Program-made: the position numbers and the translations under genes
Origin: Methylocella tundrae
GTDB taxonomy: Bacteria > Pseudomonadota > Alphaproteobacteria > Rhizobiales > Beijerinckiaceae
DNA: 61,740 nt
Direction: 5' to 3'
Assembly (NCBI RefSeq): GCF_901905185.1
Contig: NZ_CABFMQ020000083.1
Span: 1-61,740 of the forward strand
Shown here: in pieces, positions 9,666 through 23,684 of the stretch
Position numbering within the stretch: the stretch's first letter is position 1
Layout: each line of letters begins with the position of its first letter
Notes under the pieces: generated by a model
The model's database searches: none
Seen by the model: the letters and a program-made list of their open reading frames with translations, nothing else
Told to the model about the DNA's origin: nothing

Positions 9666-10064
9666 CTAAAGAGAGATGAATTTCCTGCGGAAAGGGGTTG
9701 ACGGGTCAGGTGGACGTCACTAAGTTCCGCCCACCTCAGACAGGCAGTAGGCTTTTACGTTTCGGGGACGTCTCGTCCTGAACCCATTGAAGCCTAAACG
9801 CTGTCGGATCCAGCGACTGTAATGTCACAATAAAGATCCTCTGCGCGATTCCTTGCGGATTCGTCTTGGGTCGACGAGAGGCAAGACCATGGTTTGCCGT
9901 GGTCCTCTGCGTGAACCCAGCGCCGAAAGCCTTAAGAGGCTATTGGCGCTGATTTTTTCGCGTTTTTGCGTGCCGGTCGGCAGGCAAAGCGGGGATTCTG
10001 GCGATATCGCTACCTCGGCAAGGGCAGAATGGCTCTTGCCTCTAATTGTTTGGAAAGACGAAGC
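9666..10064 (+). promoter_or_regulatory. Structured leader/promoter region of the str operon
   Basis: These 399 bases separate serS from rpsL. A weak sigma-70-like pair, TTGACG at 9698 and TAAGTT 17 bases later, is a possible promoter. Several inverted repeats follow: GACCA/TGGTC (9885-9904), which competes with GGCAA/TTGCC (9880-9898); a terminator-like hairpin with T-run (9919-9957); and a 9-pair hairpin GGCAAGGGC/GCTCTTGCC (10017-10040). The GGCAAG near 9880 could also pair with CTTGCC near 10035. This is consistent with attenuation of str-operon transcription but could include the serS terminator. Confidence 0.4.
9919..9957 (+). terminator. Terminator-like hairpin upstream of rpsL
   Basis: AGCGCC-gaa-AGCCT-taag-AGGCT-att-GGCGCT forms an interrupted 11-pair stem, followed directly by GATTTTTT. 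It lies 254 bases after serS and 108 before rpsL, so it could end serS transcription late or act as an attenuator for the str operon. Confidence 0.5.
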
Positions 10065-10436
10065 ATGCCGACGATCAGTCAATTGATCCGCAAGCCGCGA
10101 CAGGAAAAGACCTACCGGGAAAAGGCCCGCCATCTCGGCGCCTCCCCGCAGAAGCGCGGCGTCTGCACGCGCGTCTACACGACCACGCCGAAGAAGCCGA
10201 ACTCGGCGCTTCGCAAGGTCGCCAAGGTGCGCCTCACCAACGGTTTCGAGGTCATTGGCTATATTCCGGGCGAGGGCCACAATCTGCAGGAGCATTCGGT
10301 GGTGATGATCCGCGGCGGCCGCGTCAAGGATCTGCCCGGCGTGCGCTATCACATCCTGCGCGGCGTGCTCGACACGCAGGGCGTCAAGAACCGCAAGCAG
10401 CGCCGTTCGAAATATGGCGCGAAGCGGCCGAAATAA
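10065..10436 (+). CDS. rpsL: 30S ribosomal protein S12
   Basis: The start is [12 protein letters not shown] at 10065, with GGAAAG upstream; the family begins there, so longer upstream reading is dismissed. The 123-residue protein has the decoding-centre loop [13 protein letters not shown] with both lysines and [13 protein letters not shown], i.e. the streptomycin-sensitive form. S12 helps the small subunit monitor codon-anticodon pairing. It opens the str operon rpsL-rpsG-fusA-tuf. Confidence 0.98.
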   Translation: MPTISQLIRKPRQEKTYREKARHLGASPQKRGVCTRVYTTTPKKPNSALRKVAKVRLTNGFEVIGYIPGEGHNLQEHSVVMIRGGRVKDLPGVRYHILRGVLDTQGVKNRKQRRSKYGAKRPK

Positions 10437-10496
10437 TCGGGCTTTCGCGTAAAGCACCATAGCCGGCCTTGCATCTTGGCCCCATTTAGAAATTGA

Positions 10497-10988
<492 letters not shown>

Positions 10989-11025
10989 AGAATTTTGAGC
11001 GTTTCGCGCTTGAAGGGAATTGAAT

Positions 11026-13101
<2,076 letters not shown>

Positions 13102-13142
13102 GCGGCGAGCCAAGCGCTAAGAGATTCTAGAGGAGCCATACG

Positions 13143-14333
<1,191 letters not shown>

Positions 14334-14362
14334 CGATTGCGGACAAGACGATAAGTCCCCGG

Positions 14363-14385
14363 GCTGGCGGCTTTGCGCCGTCAGC
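14363..14385 (+). promoter_or_regulatory. Hairpin in the tuf-rpsJ spacer
   Basis: GCTGGCGGC and GCCGTCAGC can form a 9-pair stem with one G-T wobble, flanked by CCCC and GGGG that may extend it. There is no T-run, so it is not a classical terminator; it may modulate read-through from the str into the S10 operon or protect processed ends. Confidence 0.35.
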
Positions 14386-14462
14386 CATGCGGGGGCGGCA
14401 TGGGACAGGGTTAAAGCCGGCGAACCGGATATTTCCGACGCAGGCCGACAGGGATTGAATTG

Positions 14463-14771
<309 letters not shown>

Positions 14772-14855
14772 CGCAAGCGGGCTGTTGCAAGAGACGAATC
14801 CCCTCGCTTGGCGGCCAAATGGCTGCGTCATGCTTGGGACTTGAAGGATTGAACC

Positions 14856-15584
14856 ATGCGGTCAGGTGTCATCGCACAGAAGCTCGGCATGACTCGCGTT
14901 TTCAGCGACGTCGGCGAGCATGTGCCGGTCACGGTTTTGAAGCTCGACGGCTGCCAGGTCGTCGCGCACCGGACCAAAGAGCAGAACGGCTACACGGCGC
15001 TTCAGCTCGGCATTGGCCGGGCCAAGGTGAAGAACGTGTCGAAGGCGGAGCGTAGCCGCTTCGCCGTCGCGAAGGTCGAGCCGAAGCTTAAGCTCGCCGA
15101 ATTCCGCGTTGAGGAAGATGCGCTGCTTCCGGTCGGCGCGGAGATCACGGCGGATCATTTCGTCGTCGGTCAGTTTGTCGATGTGACGGGCACGAGCACC
15201 GGCAAAGGTTTTGCCGGCCCGATGAAGCGGTGGAACTTCGGCGGCTTGCGCGCAACGCATGGCGTGTCGCTGTCGCACCGCTCGCATGGTTCGACCGGTG
15301 GCCGTCAGGATCCCGGCAAGACCTTCAAGAACAAGAAGATGGCCGGACATTTGGGGACCGAGCGGGTAACGACGCTTAATCTTCGGGTCGTCCAGCTCGA
15401 TATCGAGCGCGGATTGATCCTTGTCGAAGGCGCGGTGCCTGGCACCGCCGGCGGCTGGATCTATGTGCGCGACGCTGTGAAGAAGGCGCTTCCGAAAGAC
15501 GCGCCGAAGCCTGGCAAATATCGCCTGGCCGAAGGCGCCGTCGAGGGCGATGTCGCCGAGACGGGGACGGGAGCGGAATCGTGA
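14856..15584 (+). CDS. rplC: 50S ribosomal protein L3
   Basis: The 242-residue protein starts [16 protein letters not shown] and has the central extension [23 protein letters not shown] that reaches the peptidyl transferase centre. L3 initiates 50S assembly at the 23S 3' end. The C-terminal 30 residues are a variable acidic tail, making it longer than the usual 210. Its stop overlaps the GTG start of rplD by 4 bases. Confidence 0.97.
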   Translation: MRSGVIAQKLGMTRVFSDVGEHVPVTVLKLDGCQVVAHRTKEQNGYTALQLGIGRAKVKNVSKAERSRFAVAKVEPKLKLAEFRVEEDALLPVGAEITADHFVVGQFVDVTGTSTGKGFAGPMKRWNFGGLRATHGVSLSHRSHGSTGGRQDPGKTFKNKKMAGHLGTERVTTLNLRVVQLDIERGLILVEGAVPGTAGGWIYVRDAVKKALPKDAPKPGKYRLAEGAVEGDVAETGTGAES

Positions 15585-16201
15585 AGATCGACATTACCTC
15601 TTTGAACGGCGAGGCGGCCGGGTCGATTGACCTTGACGATGCGATCTTCGGACTCGAACCGCGCCATGATCTGATCGCGCGTATGGTCCGCTATCAGCTC
15701 GCCAAGCGGCAGGCTGGAACGCATAAGACCAAGGGGCGGGCGGAAATCGCGCGCACCGGCAAGAAGCTCTATAAGCAGAAGGGCACTGGCTCGGCGCGAC
15801 ACGGCTCGGCGCGCGTGCCGCAGTTCCGCGGCGGCGGTCGCGCCTTCGGTCCGGTGGTGCGCTCCCATGCGCACGACCTGCCTAAGAAGGTGCGGGCGCT
15901 GGCGTTGAAGCACGCGCTGTCGGCAAAGGCGCAGGATGGCGGGATCATCGTCTGGTCGGAAGCCGCAGTTCCGGATGTGAAGACGAAGGGCCTCAAGGCC
16001 AGCTTCGCCAAGCTTGGCCTGACCAACGCGCTGATCATCGACGGCGCGGAGCCCGAGGTGAATTTCGCACTCGCCGCGCGCAACATTCCTCAAATTGACG
16101 TGCTGCCCGTGCAGGGCATCAACGTCTACGACATTCTGCGCCGGGACAAACTCGTTTTGACCAAAGCGGCGATCGACGCCCTGGAGGCGCGTTTAAAATG
16201 A
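15581..16201 (+). CDS. rplD: 50S ribosomal protein L4
   Basis: The 206-residue protein begins at GTG 15581, inside the rplC stop, which suggests translational coupling. Family markers are [20 protein letters not shown] and the exit-tunnel loop [17 protein letters not shown]4 lines the nascent-peptide tunnel and in enterobacteria represses the S10 operon; whether it does so here is unknown. Confidence 0.97.
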   Translation: MKIDITSLNGEAAGSIDLDDAIFGLEPRHDLIARMVRYQLAKRQAGTHKTKGRAEIARTGKKLYKQKGTGSARHGSARVPQFRGGGRAFGPVVRSHAHDLPKKVRALALKHALSAKAQDGGIIVWSEAAVPDVKTKGLKASFAKLGLTNALIIDGAEPEVNFALAARNIPQIDVLPVQGINVYDILRRDKLVLTKAAIDALEARLK

Positions 16202-16509
16202 GCAGCTCGAAACTCGCGCTCGATGCGCATCATTACGACGTCATCCTCGCGCCGGTGATCACCGAAAAAGCGACGCTCGCCTCGGAAGCGAACCAGGTGA
16301 TCTTCAAGGTTCGCCGGACGGCGACAAAGCCTGAGATCAAGGCGGCGGTCGAAAGACTGTTTGACGTCAAGGTGACCGGCGTCAATACGCTGATCCGCAA
16401 GGGCAAGAAGAAAACGTTCAAAGGAACGCGGGGCGTTCAGTCAGACGTGAAGAAGGCGGTTGTGACCCTCGCTGACGGTCACAAGATCGACGTCACGACT
16501 GGTCTTTGA
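16198..16509 (+). CDS. rplW: 50S ribosomal protein L23
   Basis: The 103-residue protein contains [18 protein letters not shown] and [15 protein letters not shown], the L23 signatures. It sits at the tunnel exit and is the docking site for trigger factor and SRP. Its ATG overlaps the rplD stop by 4 bases. Confidence 0.97.
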   Translation: MSSSKLALDAHHYDVILAPVITEKATLASEANQVIFKVRRTATKPEIKAAVERLFDVKVTGVNTLIRKGKKKTFKGTRGVQSDVKKAVVTLADGHKIDVTTGL

Positions 16510-16536
16510 ACTTTAGGATTTTAGGGATTTGCGCCG

Positions 16537-17376
16537 ATGGCACTGAAGACGTTCAAACCGGTCACGCCGAGCCTTCGCCAGCTCGTGATCGTCGATCGCA
16601 GCGACCTTTATAAAGGTAAGCCGCTGAAGCAGCTGACCGAGGGCAAGTCGTCGTCGGGCGGACGCAACAACAATGGGCGGATCACCGTTCGCTTTCGCGG
16701 CGGCGGTCATAAGCAGAGCTATCGGATCATCGATTTCAAGCGCCGCAAGCTTGACGTGCCGGCGACGGTTGAGCGGATCGAATATGATCCGAACCGCACG
16801 TCGTTCATCGCGCTGGTGCGCTATGCGGACGGTGAGCAGTCCTACATCATTGCGCCGCAGCGGCTTGCGGTCGGCGACGAGGTGATCGCCTCGGCGCAGA
16901 CGGACGTGAAACCGGGCAATGCGATGGCGCTCGCCAACATGCCGGTTGGAACGATCGTGCACAATGTCGAGATGAAGATCGGCAAGGGCGGTGCGATGGT
17001 TCGTTCGGCGGGCACCTTCGCGCAGGTTGTCGGCCGCGACCAGGGCTATGTGATCATCCGGTTGAATTCGGGCGAGCAGAGGCTGATCCACGGCCAGTGC
17101 TTCGCCACTGTCGGCGCGGTGTCGAACCCCGACCATATGAACGCCTCGGTTGGCAAAGCGGGACGCAGCCGCTGGCTCGGCCGGCGGCCACACAATCGCG
17201 GTGTGACCATGAACCCGGTCGATCACCCGCATGGCGGCGGCGAGGGACGCACTTCGGGCGGTCGCCATCCGGTGACCCCATGGGGCAAGCCGACCAAGGG
17301 CAAGAAGACGCGCTCGAACAAGTCCACAACGAAATTCATCGTGACCTCGCGTCACAAGAGCAAGAAGAAGGGCTGA
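16537..17376 (+). CDS. rplB: 50S ribosomal protein L2
   Basis: The 279-residue protein starts [15 protein letters not shown] and has the RNA-binding C-terminal region [18 protein letters not shown], with the conserved histidine near the peptidyl transferase centre. The basic tail [16 protein letters not shown] is typical. Only 2 bases separate it from rpsS. Confidence 0.98.
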   Translation: MALKTFKPVTPSLRQLVIVDRSDLYKGKPLKQLTEGKSSSGGRNNNGRITVRFRGGGHKQSYRIIDFKRRKLDVPATVERIEYDPNRTSFIALVRYADGEQSYIIAPQRLAVGDEVIASAQTDVKPGNAMALANMPVGTIVHNVEMKIGKGGAMVRSAGTFAQVVGRDQGYVIIRLNSGEQRLIHGQCFATVGAVSNPDHMNASVGKAGRSRWLGRRPHNRGVTMNPVDHPHGGGEGRTSGGRHPVTPWGKPTKGKKTRSNKSTTKFIVTSRHKSKKKG

Positions 17377-17378
17377 TC

Positions 17379-17657
17379 ATGGCTCGGTCGATCTGGAAAG
17401 GCCCGTTCGTCGACGGTTATCTGCTGAAGAAGGCAGACGCCTCTCGCGCTTCGGGACGCTCCGAAATCATCAAGATCTGGAGCCGGCGCTCCACCATTCT
17501 GCCGCAGTTCGTCGGGCTGACGTTCGGCGTTTACAATGGCCACAAGCATGTCCCCGTCATTGTGACTGAGGAAATGATCGGCCATAAGTTCGGCGAATTC
17601 TCTCCGACGCGGACCTTCCACGGCCATGCGGCGGACAAGAAAGCCAGGAGAGGCTGA
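17379..17657 (+). CDS. rpsS: 30S ribosomal protein S19
   Basis: The 92-residue product starts [18 protein letters not shown] at 17379, the standard S19 start; a longer open frame upstream lies within rplB and is not real. [20 protein letters not shown] and [11 protein letters not shown] are family blocks. S19 with S13 forms the head bridge contacting A-site tRNA. S13 (rpsM) is absent from its usual place later in this cluster. Confidence 0.97.
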   Translation: MARSIWKGPFVDGYLLKKADASRASGRSEIIKIWSRRSTILPQFVGLTFGVYNGHKHVPVIVTEEMIGHKFGEFSPTRTFHGHAADKKARRG

Positions 17658-17658
17658 T

Positions 17659-18045
17659 ATGTCCAAGGAGAAAACGCAGCGCGCGCTTAAAGACAATGAG
17701 GCCAAGGCGGTGGCGCGCATGTTGCGCGTCAGCCCGCAGAAGCTGAATTTGCTTGCCCAGCTCATTCGCGGCAAGAAGGTCGACCGGGCGCTGGCCGATC
17801 TGCAATTTTCGCGCAAGCGCATCGCCTTCGACGTCAAGAAGACGTTGGAGAGCGCGATCGCGAATGCGGAAAACAATCATAGCCTCGATGTCGACGATCT
17901 CGTCGTCGCCGAGGCCCATGTCGGCAAGGCTTTGGTGATGAAGCGGTTCAGCGCGCGTGCGCGCGGTCGGTCTGGCCGGATCGAGAAGCCGTTCTCGCAT
18001 CTGACCATCGTGCTGCGCGAAGTCGCCGCTGCGGCTGAGGCCTGA
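17659..18045 (+). CDS. rplV: 50S ribosomal protein L22
   Basis: The 128-residue product starts [17 protein letters not shown] at 17659, 1 base after rps[21 protein letters not shown] and the tunnel hairpin region [18 protein letters not shown] are present, so the macrolide-relevant loop looks complete. L22 lines the exit tunnel opposite L4. Confidence 0.97.
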   Translation: MSKEKTQRALKDNEAKAVARMLRVSPQKLNLLAQLIRGKKVDRALADLQFSRKRIAFDVKKTLESAIANAENNHSLDVDDLVVAEAHVGKALVMKRFSARARGRSGRIEKPFSHLTIVLREVAAAAEA

Positions 18046-18054
18046 GGAGAGAAG

Positions 18055-18774
18055 ATGGGACAGAAAGTCAACCCGATCGGCCTTCGGCTCGGCATCAACC
18101 GGACCTGGGATTCGCGCTGGTTCGCAGGCAAGGGCGAATATGGCAAGCTCCTCCATGAGGACATGGCGATCCGCGAGGCTCTGATGAAGACGCTGAAGCA
18201 GGCCGCCGTCTCGAAGATCATCATCGAGCGTCCGCACAAGAAATGCCGTGTGACAATTCATTCCGCCCGCCCCGGCGTCGTCATCGGCAAGAAGGGCGCG
18301 GACATCGACAAGATCCGCAAGCTCGTCGCGAAGATGACGGACAGCGAAGTCCTCATCAACATCGTCGAGGTGCGCAAGCCCGAGATCGACGCGACCCTCG
18401 TCGCGGATTCGATTGCGCAGCAGCTCGAGCGTCGCGTCGCCTTCCGGCGCGCCATGAAGCGCGCAGTGCAATCGGCGATGCGCCTCGGCGCGGAAGGCAT
18501 CCGCATCAATTGCTCGGGTCGCCTCGGCGGCGCTGAAATCGCGCGGCTTGAATGGTATCGCGAGGGCCGGGTGCCGCTGCATACGCTGCGCGCGGACGTC
18601 GATTACGGCACGGCGACGGCTCACACGGCCTATGGCACATGCGGCATCAAGGTCTGGATCTTCAAGGGTGAAATCCTGGAACATGATCCAATGGCTCAGG
18701 ACAAGCGATTGGCCGAGCAGGACCACGGCGGCGGCGGCGGCGAGCGGCGCCGGCGCGATCGCGACGCCGCCTGA
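18055..18774 (+). CDS. rpsC: 30S ribosomal protein S3
   Basis: The 239-residue protein starts [20 protein letters not shown] and has the KH domain with [20 protein letters not shown]. It forms part of the mRNA entry tunnel and helicase. The end is a Gly/Arg-rich tail ([16 protein letters not shown]), common in alphaproteobacteria. It lies 9 bases after rplV. Confidence 0.98.
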   Translation: MGQKVNPIGLRLGINRTWDSRWFAGKGEYGKLLHEDMAIREALMKTLKQAAVSKIIIERPHKKCRVTIHSARPGVVIGKKGADIDKIRKLVAKMTDSEVLINIVEVRKPEIDATLVADSIAQQLERRVAFRRAMKRAVQSAMRLGAEGIRINCSGRLGGAEIARLEWYREGRVPLHTLRADVDYGTATAHTAYGTCGIKVWIFKGEILEHDPMAQDKRLAEQDHGGGGGERRRRDRDAA

Positions 18775-18805
18775 GCGCGACTGAACATCTGAGAGTTTTT
18801 GAATC

Positions 18806-19219
18806 ATGCTGCAACCCAAGCGCACCAAATTCCGGAAAGCCTTCAAGGGCCGTATTCACGGCGCCTCGAAGGGTGGTTTCGAACTGAACTTCGGGCAGTT
18901 CGGCCTGAAGGCGCTCGAGCCCGAGCGGATCACCGCGCGTCAGATCGAGGCGGCTCGCCGAGCCATGACGCGTCACATGAAGCGCGCCGGCCGTGTTTGG
19001 ATCCGCATCTTCCCGGATGTGCCGGTCTCGAAGAAGCCGACTGAAGTGCGCATGGGTAAGGGCAAGGGCGCGCCTGAGCTTTGGGCGGTTCGCGTGGCGC
19101 CGGGCCGCATCATGTTCGAACTCGACGGCGTTCCTGTCGATCTCGCGCGTGAGGCGCTGCGGCTCGCCTCCGCGAAGCTGCCGATCAAGACGCGCTTCAT
19201 CCAGCGCATTCAGGAATAG
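18806..19219 (+). CDS. rplP: 50S ribosomal protein L16
   Basis: The 137-residue protein starts [19 protein letters not shown] and has [25 protein letters not shown] in sequence, plus the [13 protein letters not shown] loop that reaches the A-site tRNA. L16 completes late 50S assembly. Spacing to rpmC is 11 bases. Confidence 0.98.
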   Translation: MLQPKRTKFRKAFKGRIHGASKGGFELNFGQFGLKALEPERITARQIEAARRAMTRHMKRAGRVWIRIFPDVPVSKKPTEVRMGKGKGAPELWAVRVAPGRIMFELDGVPVDLAREALRLASAKLPIKTRFIQRIQE

Positions 19220-19230
19220 GGGGAGCGGTC

Positions 19231-19443
19231 ATGAAAGCGACACAGCGTTTGTCCGATCTCAAGGTCATGTCCGGCGATCAGCTCGAGCAGGAGATTTTGA
19301 ACCTCAAGAAAGAGCAGTTCAATCTCCGCTTCCAGCGCGCCACCGGACAGCTCGAAAACACCGCGCGCGTGCGGGTCGTTCGCCGCGACATCGCCCGCCT
19401 CAAGACGATCGCTGCGCAGTTGCGGAGCGGGGCCGTAAAATAG
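19231..19443 (+). CDS. rpmC: 50S ribosomal protein L29
   Basis: This 70-residue two-helix protein has the L29 pattern [35 protein letters not shown] and [12 protein letters not shown]. It sits beside L23 at the tunnel exit. A GGGGGAGCG site precedes the ATG. Confidence 0.97.
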   Translation: MKATQRLSDLKVMSGDQLEQEILNLKKEQFNLRFQRATGQLENTARVRVVRRDIARLKTIAAQLRSGAVK

Positions 19444-19507
19444 GCTTGCTGAAATAGGCTTGCGCCGCGGGCTCCGCCCGGTCGGAAAAGAACAGGTTTG
19501 AAAGACT

Positions 19508-19747
19508 ATGCCGAAGCGAATTCTCCAGGGCGTCGTCGTGAGCGACAAGCAGGAAAAAACCATTGTCGTGAAGGTGGAGCGTCGATTTACGCACCCGCTC
19601 TTGAAGAAGACGGTGCGGCGGTCGAAGAACTACCATGCGCATGACGAGACAAAGGCCTTCAAGGTCGGCGATACGGTGTCCATCGAGGAGACCAAGCCGA
19701 TCTCTAAGCTGAAACGATGGATCGTCGTGCCGACGGAAAACGCCTGA
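19508..19747 (+). CDS. rpsQ: 30S ribosomal protein S17
   Basis: The 79-residue OB-fold protein starts [18 protein letters not shown] and contains [19 protein letters not shown] and [18 protein letters not shown]. It is a primary binder of the 16S 5' domain. It ends the S10 part; a 108-base gap leads to rplN, where an spc promoter could lie. Confidence 0.97.
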   Translation: MPKRILQGVVVSDKQEKTIVVKVERRFTHPLLKKTVRRSKNYHAHDETKAFKVGDTVSIEETKPISKLKRWIVVPTENA

Positions 19748-19855
19748 GGCTTTTGGGATTGCTCTTTAGACGCTAAGGAGGCGGGCCTCCTTCAGACGTA
19801 GTCCGCGGCGTGGTTGACGCTCCGGAAACCGTTCTGACAAGAAAGGTAAGAAACG

Positions 19856-20224
19856 ATGATCCAGATGCAGACGAATCTCGACGTCGCGGACAATTCCGGC
19901 GCGCGCCGCGTGATGTGCATCAAGGTGCTCGGCGGCTCGAAGAGGAAATATGCCGGCGTCGGCGACATCATTGTCGTGTCGATCAAGGAGGCTATTCCGC
20001 GCGGCCGCGTCAAGAAGGGCGATGTCATGAAGGCGGTCGTTGTGCGCACGGCGAAGGACATCAAGCGCGCCGACGGTTCGGTGATCCGCTTCGATTCCAA
20101 CGCCGCAGTGCTGATCAACAATCAGTCGGAGCCGATCGGCACCCGCATCTTTGGGCCGGTGCCGCGCGAATTGCGCGCGCGCAACCAGATGAAGATCATT
20201 TCGCTCGCGCCGGAGGTGCTGTAA
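19856..20224 (+). CDS. rplN: 50S ribosomal protein L14
   Basis: The 122-residue protein starts [22 protein letters not shown] in the usual way and ends AREL-type [19 protein letters not shown]. It forms an intersubunit bridge and binds the silencing factor RsfS. An AAAGG site precedes it. Its TAA shares an A with the rplX start. Confidence 0.98.
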   Translation: MIQMQTNLDVADNSGARRVMCIKVLGGSKRKYAGVGDIIVVSIKEAIPRGRVKKGDVMKAVVVRTAKDIKRADGSVIRFDSNAAVLINNQSEPIGTRIFGPVPRELRARNQMKIISLAPEVL

Positions 20225-20541
20225 TGGCCGCCAAGATCAAGAAGGGCGACAAGGTCGTCGTCCTGGTCGGTCGCGACAAGGGCCGCTCGGGCGAGGTGCT
20301 GAAGGTCATTCCGAAAGAGGATCGCGCCATCGTTCGCGGCGTGAACCTCGTAAAGCGCCATCAGCGGCAGACTGCGAGCCAGGAAGCCGGCATCGTCTCG
20401 AAAGAGGCGACCATTCATTTGTCGAACCTCGCGATCGCCGACCCCAAGGATGGCAAAGCGACGCGGGTTGGCTTCAAGATTCAAGATGACGGCCGCAAGG
20501 TTCGCGTGGCGAAACGGTCGGGAGACGTGATCGATGGCTGA
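20224..20541 (+). CDS. rplX: 50S ribosomal protein L24
   Basis: The start [20 protein letters not shown] at 20224 overlaps the rplN stop by one base. The 105-residue KOW-domain protein contains [24 protein letters not shown]. It starts 50S assembly at the 23S 5' end. The end overlaps rplE by 8 bases. Confidence 0.97.
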   Translation: MAAKIKKGDKVVVLVGRDKGRSGEVLKVIPKEDRAIVRGVNLVKRHQRQTASQEAGIVSKEATIHLSNLAIADPKDGKATRVGFKIQDDGRKVRVAKRSGDVIDG

Positions 20542-21256
20542 TTCCAAAGCAGGGAAGGGCGGCAAGGGCGCCGCTCCCAAGGGCGGCAAAGACGCCAAGG
20601 GCGCAAAGAGCGCTGCCCCCAAGACCGTTGCTAAGGGCGGCGGTGAGGGCGGTGGGCGCGAGCGCGCCGCTTATGCGACCGCTTCGGCGGCGGATCTCGC
20701 CTCGCCGAAGGATTACGCGCCGCGTCTCAAGAAGCATTACGATGAGGTTGTGCGCCAGCAGCTCACCGAGCAGTTCGGCTATAAGAATCCGCTCGAAGTG
20801 CCGACAATCGAAAAGATCGTCCTGAACATGGGCGTCGGCGAAGCGGTCAACGACACCAAGAAGGTGACGCTGGCGGCGGCGGACCTCGGTCTGATCGCCG
20901 GACAGAAGCCCGTCATCACGCATGCCCGTAAGGCGATCGCGACCTTCAAGGTGCGCGAAAACATGCCGATCGGCGCGAAGGTCACTTTGCGCAAGACGCG
21001 CATGTATGAGTTTCTCGACCGTCTGGTGACGATTGCGCTGCCGCGCATTCGCGACTTCCGCGGCCTGAACCCGAAGAGCTTCGATGGCCGCGGCAACTAC
21101 GCCATGGGCATCAAGGAACACATTATTTTCCCCGAGATCAATTATGATCAGGTGGAAAGCATCGTCGGCATGGACATCATCGTCTGCACGACGGCGAAAA
21201 CCGACGACGAGGCGCGCGCCCTGTTGCGCGCATTCAACTTCCCGTTCCGGCAGTGA
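20534..21256 (+). CDS. rplE: 50S ribosomal protein L5 with N-terminal extension
   Basis: Residues about 60-240 are a normal L5: [44 protein letters not shown] and the C-terminal [17 protein letters not shown]. The first 55-60 residues are a Lys/Gly/Ala-rich low-complexity extension ([22 protein letters not shown]), so the protein is 240 rather than about 180-185 residues. The ATG at 20534 overlaps rplX by 8 bases, which supports it as the real start. L5 binds 5S rRNA and bridges to the 30S head. The extension could bind RNA, which is inference. Confidence 0.95.
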   Translation: MADSKAGKGGKGAAPKGGKDAKGAKSAAPKTVAKGGGEGGGRERAAYATASAADLASPKDYAPRLKKHYDEVVRQQLTEQFGYKNPLEVPTIEKIVLNMGVGEAVNDTKKVTLAAADLGLIAGQKPVITHARKAIATFKVRENMPIGAKVTLRKTRMYEFLDRLVTIALPRIRDFRGLNPKSFDGRGNYAMGIKEHIIFPEINYDQVESIVGMDIIVCTTAKTDDEARALLRAFNFPFRQ

Positions 21257-21297
21257 AACACACTCGTTTCAGACGCGGCGACCAGGGGTAGAGGTTT

Positions 21298-21603
21298 ATG
21301 GCTAAGAAAAGCTCGATCGAGAAGAACAAGCACCGGATCAAATTGGTGAAGCAGTATGCCGACCGGCGGACCCGCCTCAAGGCGATCGCCAATGATGAAA
21401 GCCTGAACGGCGAGGAGCGCTTTGCCGCGCGCCTCAAACTGTCCGAGCTGCCGCGCAATTCATCCGCCGTGCGCATCCGCAACCGCTGTGAAGTCAGCGG
21501 TCGCCCGCGGGCCTTCACGCGCAAGATGAAGATGTCGCGCATCGCGTTGCGGGAACTGGGGTCGCAGGGCCTCATTCCCGGTCTCGTCAAGTCGAGCTGG
21601 TAG
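21298..21603 (+). CDS. rpsN: 30S ribosomal protein S14 (zinc-free type)
   Basis: This is the 101-residue C-minus form of S14, starting [13 protein letters not shown] and holding [21 protein letters not shown], with no CXXC zinc ribbon. It belongs to the 30S head near S3 and S10. RBS-like GAGG is upstream. Confidence 0.97.
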   Translation: MAKKSSIEKNKHRIKLVKQYADRRTRLKAIANDESLNGEERFAARLKLSELPRNSSAVRIRNRCEVSGRPRAFTRKMKMSRIALRELGSQGLIPGLVKSSW

Positions 21604-21615
21604 GAGGGACGGATC

Positions 21616-22014
21616 ATGGCTGTCAACGATCCGTTGGGCGATATGCTCACCCGTATCCGCAATGCGCAGATGCGTCGCAAAGGCAAAGTGCAGACGCCAG
21701 GCTCGCGCCTTCGCGCGCATGTGCTCGACGTGCTGCAGTCTGAAGGTTATATCCGGGGCTATTCGACGACCGAATATGGCAACGGCCGCACAGAGTTCGA
21801 GATCGAACTCAAATATTTCGATGGCCTTCCGGTGATCCGGGAGATCCAGCGCGTGTCGAAGCCCGGGCGGCGCGTTTACGCCGCCGTCGACGCCATGCCC
21901 CGCGTGGCGAACGGCCTTGGCATCACGATCATCTCCACGCCGAAAGGCGTGATGGCTGATCATGCCGCTCGCGAAGCCAATGTTGGCGGCGAAGTCCTTT
22001 GCAAGGTCTTCTGA
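21616..22014 (+). CDS. rpsH: 30S ribosomal protein S8
   Basis: The 132-residue protein starts [21 protein letters not shown] and ends [26 protein letters not shown] in family style. S8 organises the 16S central domain and in enterobacteria represses the spc operon at rplE; such control here is untested. Confidence 0.98.
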   Translation: MAVNDPLGDMLTRIRNAQMRRKGKVQTPGSRLRAHVLDVLQSEGYIRGYSTTEYGNGRTEFEIELKYFDGLPVIREIQRVSKPGRRVYAAVDAMPRVANGLGITIISTPKGVMADHAAREANVGGEVLCKVF

Positions 22015-22038
22015 CCGAAAGACCGAGGAATTTAAGTT

Positions 22039-22572
22039 ATGTCTCGTATCGGAAAGAAGCCGGTCGTCATTCCCTCCGGCGTCACGGCCAAGATCGAAGG
22101 GCAGTTGATTTCGGTGAAGGGCGGCAAAGGCGCGTTGTCCTTCGCCGCGCCTGACGACGTCAGCGTTGTTTTGGGCGACGGCGGCATCGAGGTTGCGCCG
22201 CGCAACGAAACCAAGCGGGCGCGAGCCTTATGGGGCATGACCCGCTCCATGGTGAATAATCTCGTCACTGGCGTCTCGAAAGGCTTCGAGCGCAAGCTCG
22301 AGATCACCGGCGTCGGCTATAAGGCGGCGGTTTCAGGCAAAAACCTGCAGCTCTCGCTCGGCTTCAGCCATGATGTGAGCTTTCCGATACCGGAAGGCAT
22401 CGCCATCGTCGCGCCGAAGCCGACGGAGGTGTCGATCACCGGCATTGACAAGCGTCAGGTCGGACAGGTCGCCGCCGAAATACGCGCTTTGCGTCCGCCG
22501 GAGCCCTATAAGGGCAAAGGCGTCAAATACGCCGGCGAATTCATCTTCCGCAAGGAAGGCAAGAAGAAGTAA
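22039..22572 (+). CDS. rplF: 50S ribosomal protein L6
   Basis: The 177-residue protein starts [15 protein letters not shown] and has two tandem similar domains, ending [23 protein letters not shown]. It sits near the factor-binding site. Spacing to rplR is 27 bases. Confidence 0.98.
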   Translation: MSRIGKKPVVIPSGVTAKIEGQLISVKGGKGALSFAAPDDVSVVLGDGGIEVAPRNETKRARALWGMTRSMVNNLVTGVSKGFERKLEITGVGYKAAVSGKNLQLSLGFSHDVSFPIPEGIAIVAPKPTEVSITGIDKRQVGQVAAEIRALRPPEPYKGKGVKYAGEFIFRKEGKKK

Positions 22573-22599
22573 TTTCGAGCTAAGGATCAGGAGCCAGTC

Positions 22600-22962
22600 A
22601 TGGCAAAAGACAATGTGGCCACAGCCCGTCGCCAGGCGCGCGTCAGACGCTCGCTGCGCGCGCGCGCTTACGGCAAGCCAAGGCTTTCGGTCTTCCGCTC
22701 GTCGAAACAGATCTATTGCCAGATCATCGACGACGCCGCCGGCCGCACGCTGGCGGCCGCCTCGTCTCTCGAGAAGGCCAATCGCGAAAGTCTGAAGACC
22801 GGCGCCGACGTCGAGGCGGCGAAAGCGATCGGCAAGCTGATCGCCGAGCGCGCGGCCGCGGCCGGGGTCAAGGAAGTCGTGTTCGATCGCGGCTCATACA
22901 TGTATCACGGGCGCGTCAAGGCGTTGGCCGAAGGCGCGCGCGAAGGTGGTCTTAGCTTCTGA
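22600..22962 (+). CDS. rplR: 50S ribosomal protein L18
   Basis: The 120-residue protein has [18 protein letters not shown] and the end [28 protein letters not shown], typical L18. It binds 5S rRNA together with L5. The 141-base gap after it is the widest between adjacent r-protein genes in the spc part before rplO and carries a palindromic repeat. Confidence 0.97.
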   Translation: MAKDNVATARRQARVRRSLRARAYGKPRLSVFRSSKQIYCQIIDDAAGRTLAAASSLEKANRESLKTGADVEAAKAIGKLIAERAAAAGVKEVVFDRGSYMYHGRVKALAEGAREGGLSF

Positions 22963-22964
22963 CG

Positions 22965-23006
22965 GGTGATCCCGAAAAGTGCTGACTTTTCGGATGAGGT
23001 CATGCG
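22965..23006. repeat. Palindromic repeat (RPE-like) between rplR and rpsE
   Basis: CCGAAAAGT-GCTG-ACTTTTCGG (22972-22993) is a perfect 9-pair hairpin, flanked by TGATC on the left and TCATGCG on the right, which can extend the pairing with gaps. The same unit CCGAAAAG/CTTTTCGG with CATGATG in front occurs at 41218-41246. Similar short palindromes are dispersed in Hyphomicrobiales genomes. Being inside a co-transcribed operon, it will fold in the mRNA. Confidence 0.75.
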
Positions 23007-23103
23007 TCGAGGCGGTGAATGCCAGGACCGGAGCGAGCGGGACGCAATTGGCGGCCGCGCGACAGTGACGGATAGGAAATTGACGTGAAGATGGAACAAA
23101 GAC

Positions 23104-23673
23104 ATGGCGCGTGAAGGTGAAGGCGGCCGTGGCCGCGACCGCGAGGAGCGCGACAGCGAATTCATGGACCGCTTGGTCCATATCAATCGCGTCGCCAAGG
23201 TGGTGAAGGGCGGCCGCAGGTTCGGCTTCGCGGCGCTCGTCGTCGTCGGCGACCAGAAGGGTCGCGTCGGCTACGGTCACGGCAAAGCGCGCGAGGTGCC
23301 GGAGGCGATCCGGAAGGCGACCGAATCGGCGAAACGCTCCCTGATCCGCGTGCCTCTGCGTGAAGGCCGGACGCTGCATCATGACGTCAACGGGCGTCAT
23401 GGGGCAGGGCGCGTGGTGCTGCGCGCGGCTCCCGCTGGCACGGGCATCATCGCCGGCGGTCCGATGCGCGCCATTTTTGAGACGCTCGGAATGCATGACG
23501 TCGTCGCCAAGTCGCAGGGGTCCTCGAACCCCTACAACATGGTGCGCGCGACCTTCGACGCGCTGACCCATGAGGATTCCCCGCGCGCTGTCGCGGCGCG
23601 CCGCAATCTCAAAGTGTCCACCCTTCAGGCCCGCCGCCAAGGCGGCGAAGCCGAAGCCGTCAGCGAAGGGTGA
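23104..23673 (+). CDS. rpsE: 30S ribosomal protein S5
   Basis: The 189-residue protein starts with a Gly/Arg-rich segment, then [35 protein letters not shown] and [13 protein letters not shown], the S5 double-stranded RNA binding and C-terminal folds. S5 affects decoding fidelity. It follows the palindromic repeat at 22965. Confidence 0.98.
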   Translation: MAREGEGGRGRDREERDSEFMDRLVHINRVAKVVKGGRRFGFAALVVVGDQKGRVGYGHGKAREVPEAIRKATESAKRSLIRVPLREGRTLHHDVNGRHGAGRVVLRAAPAGTGIIAGGPMRAIFETLGMHDVVAKSQGSSNPYNMVRATFDALTHEDSPRAVAARRNLKVSTLQARRQGGEAEAVSEG

Positions 23674-23684
23674 AGGAGCCGATG

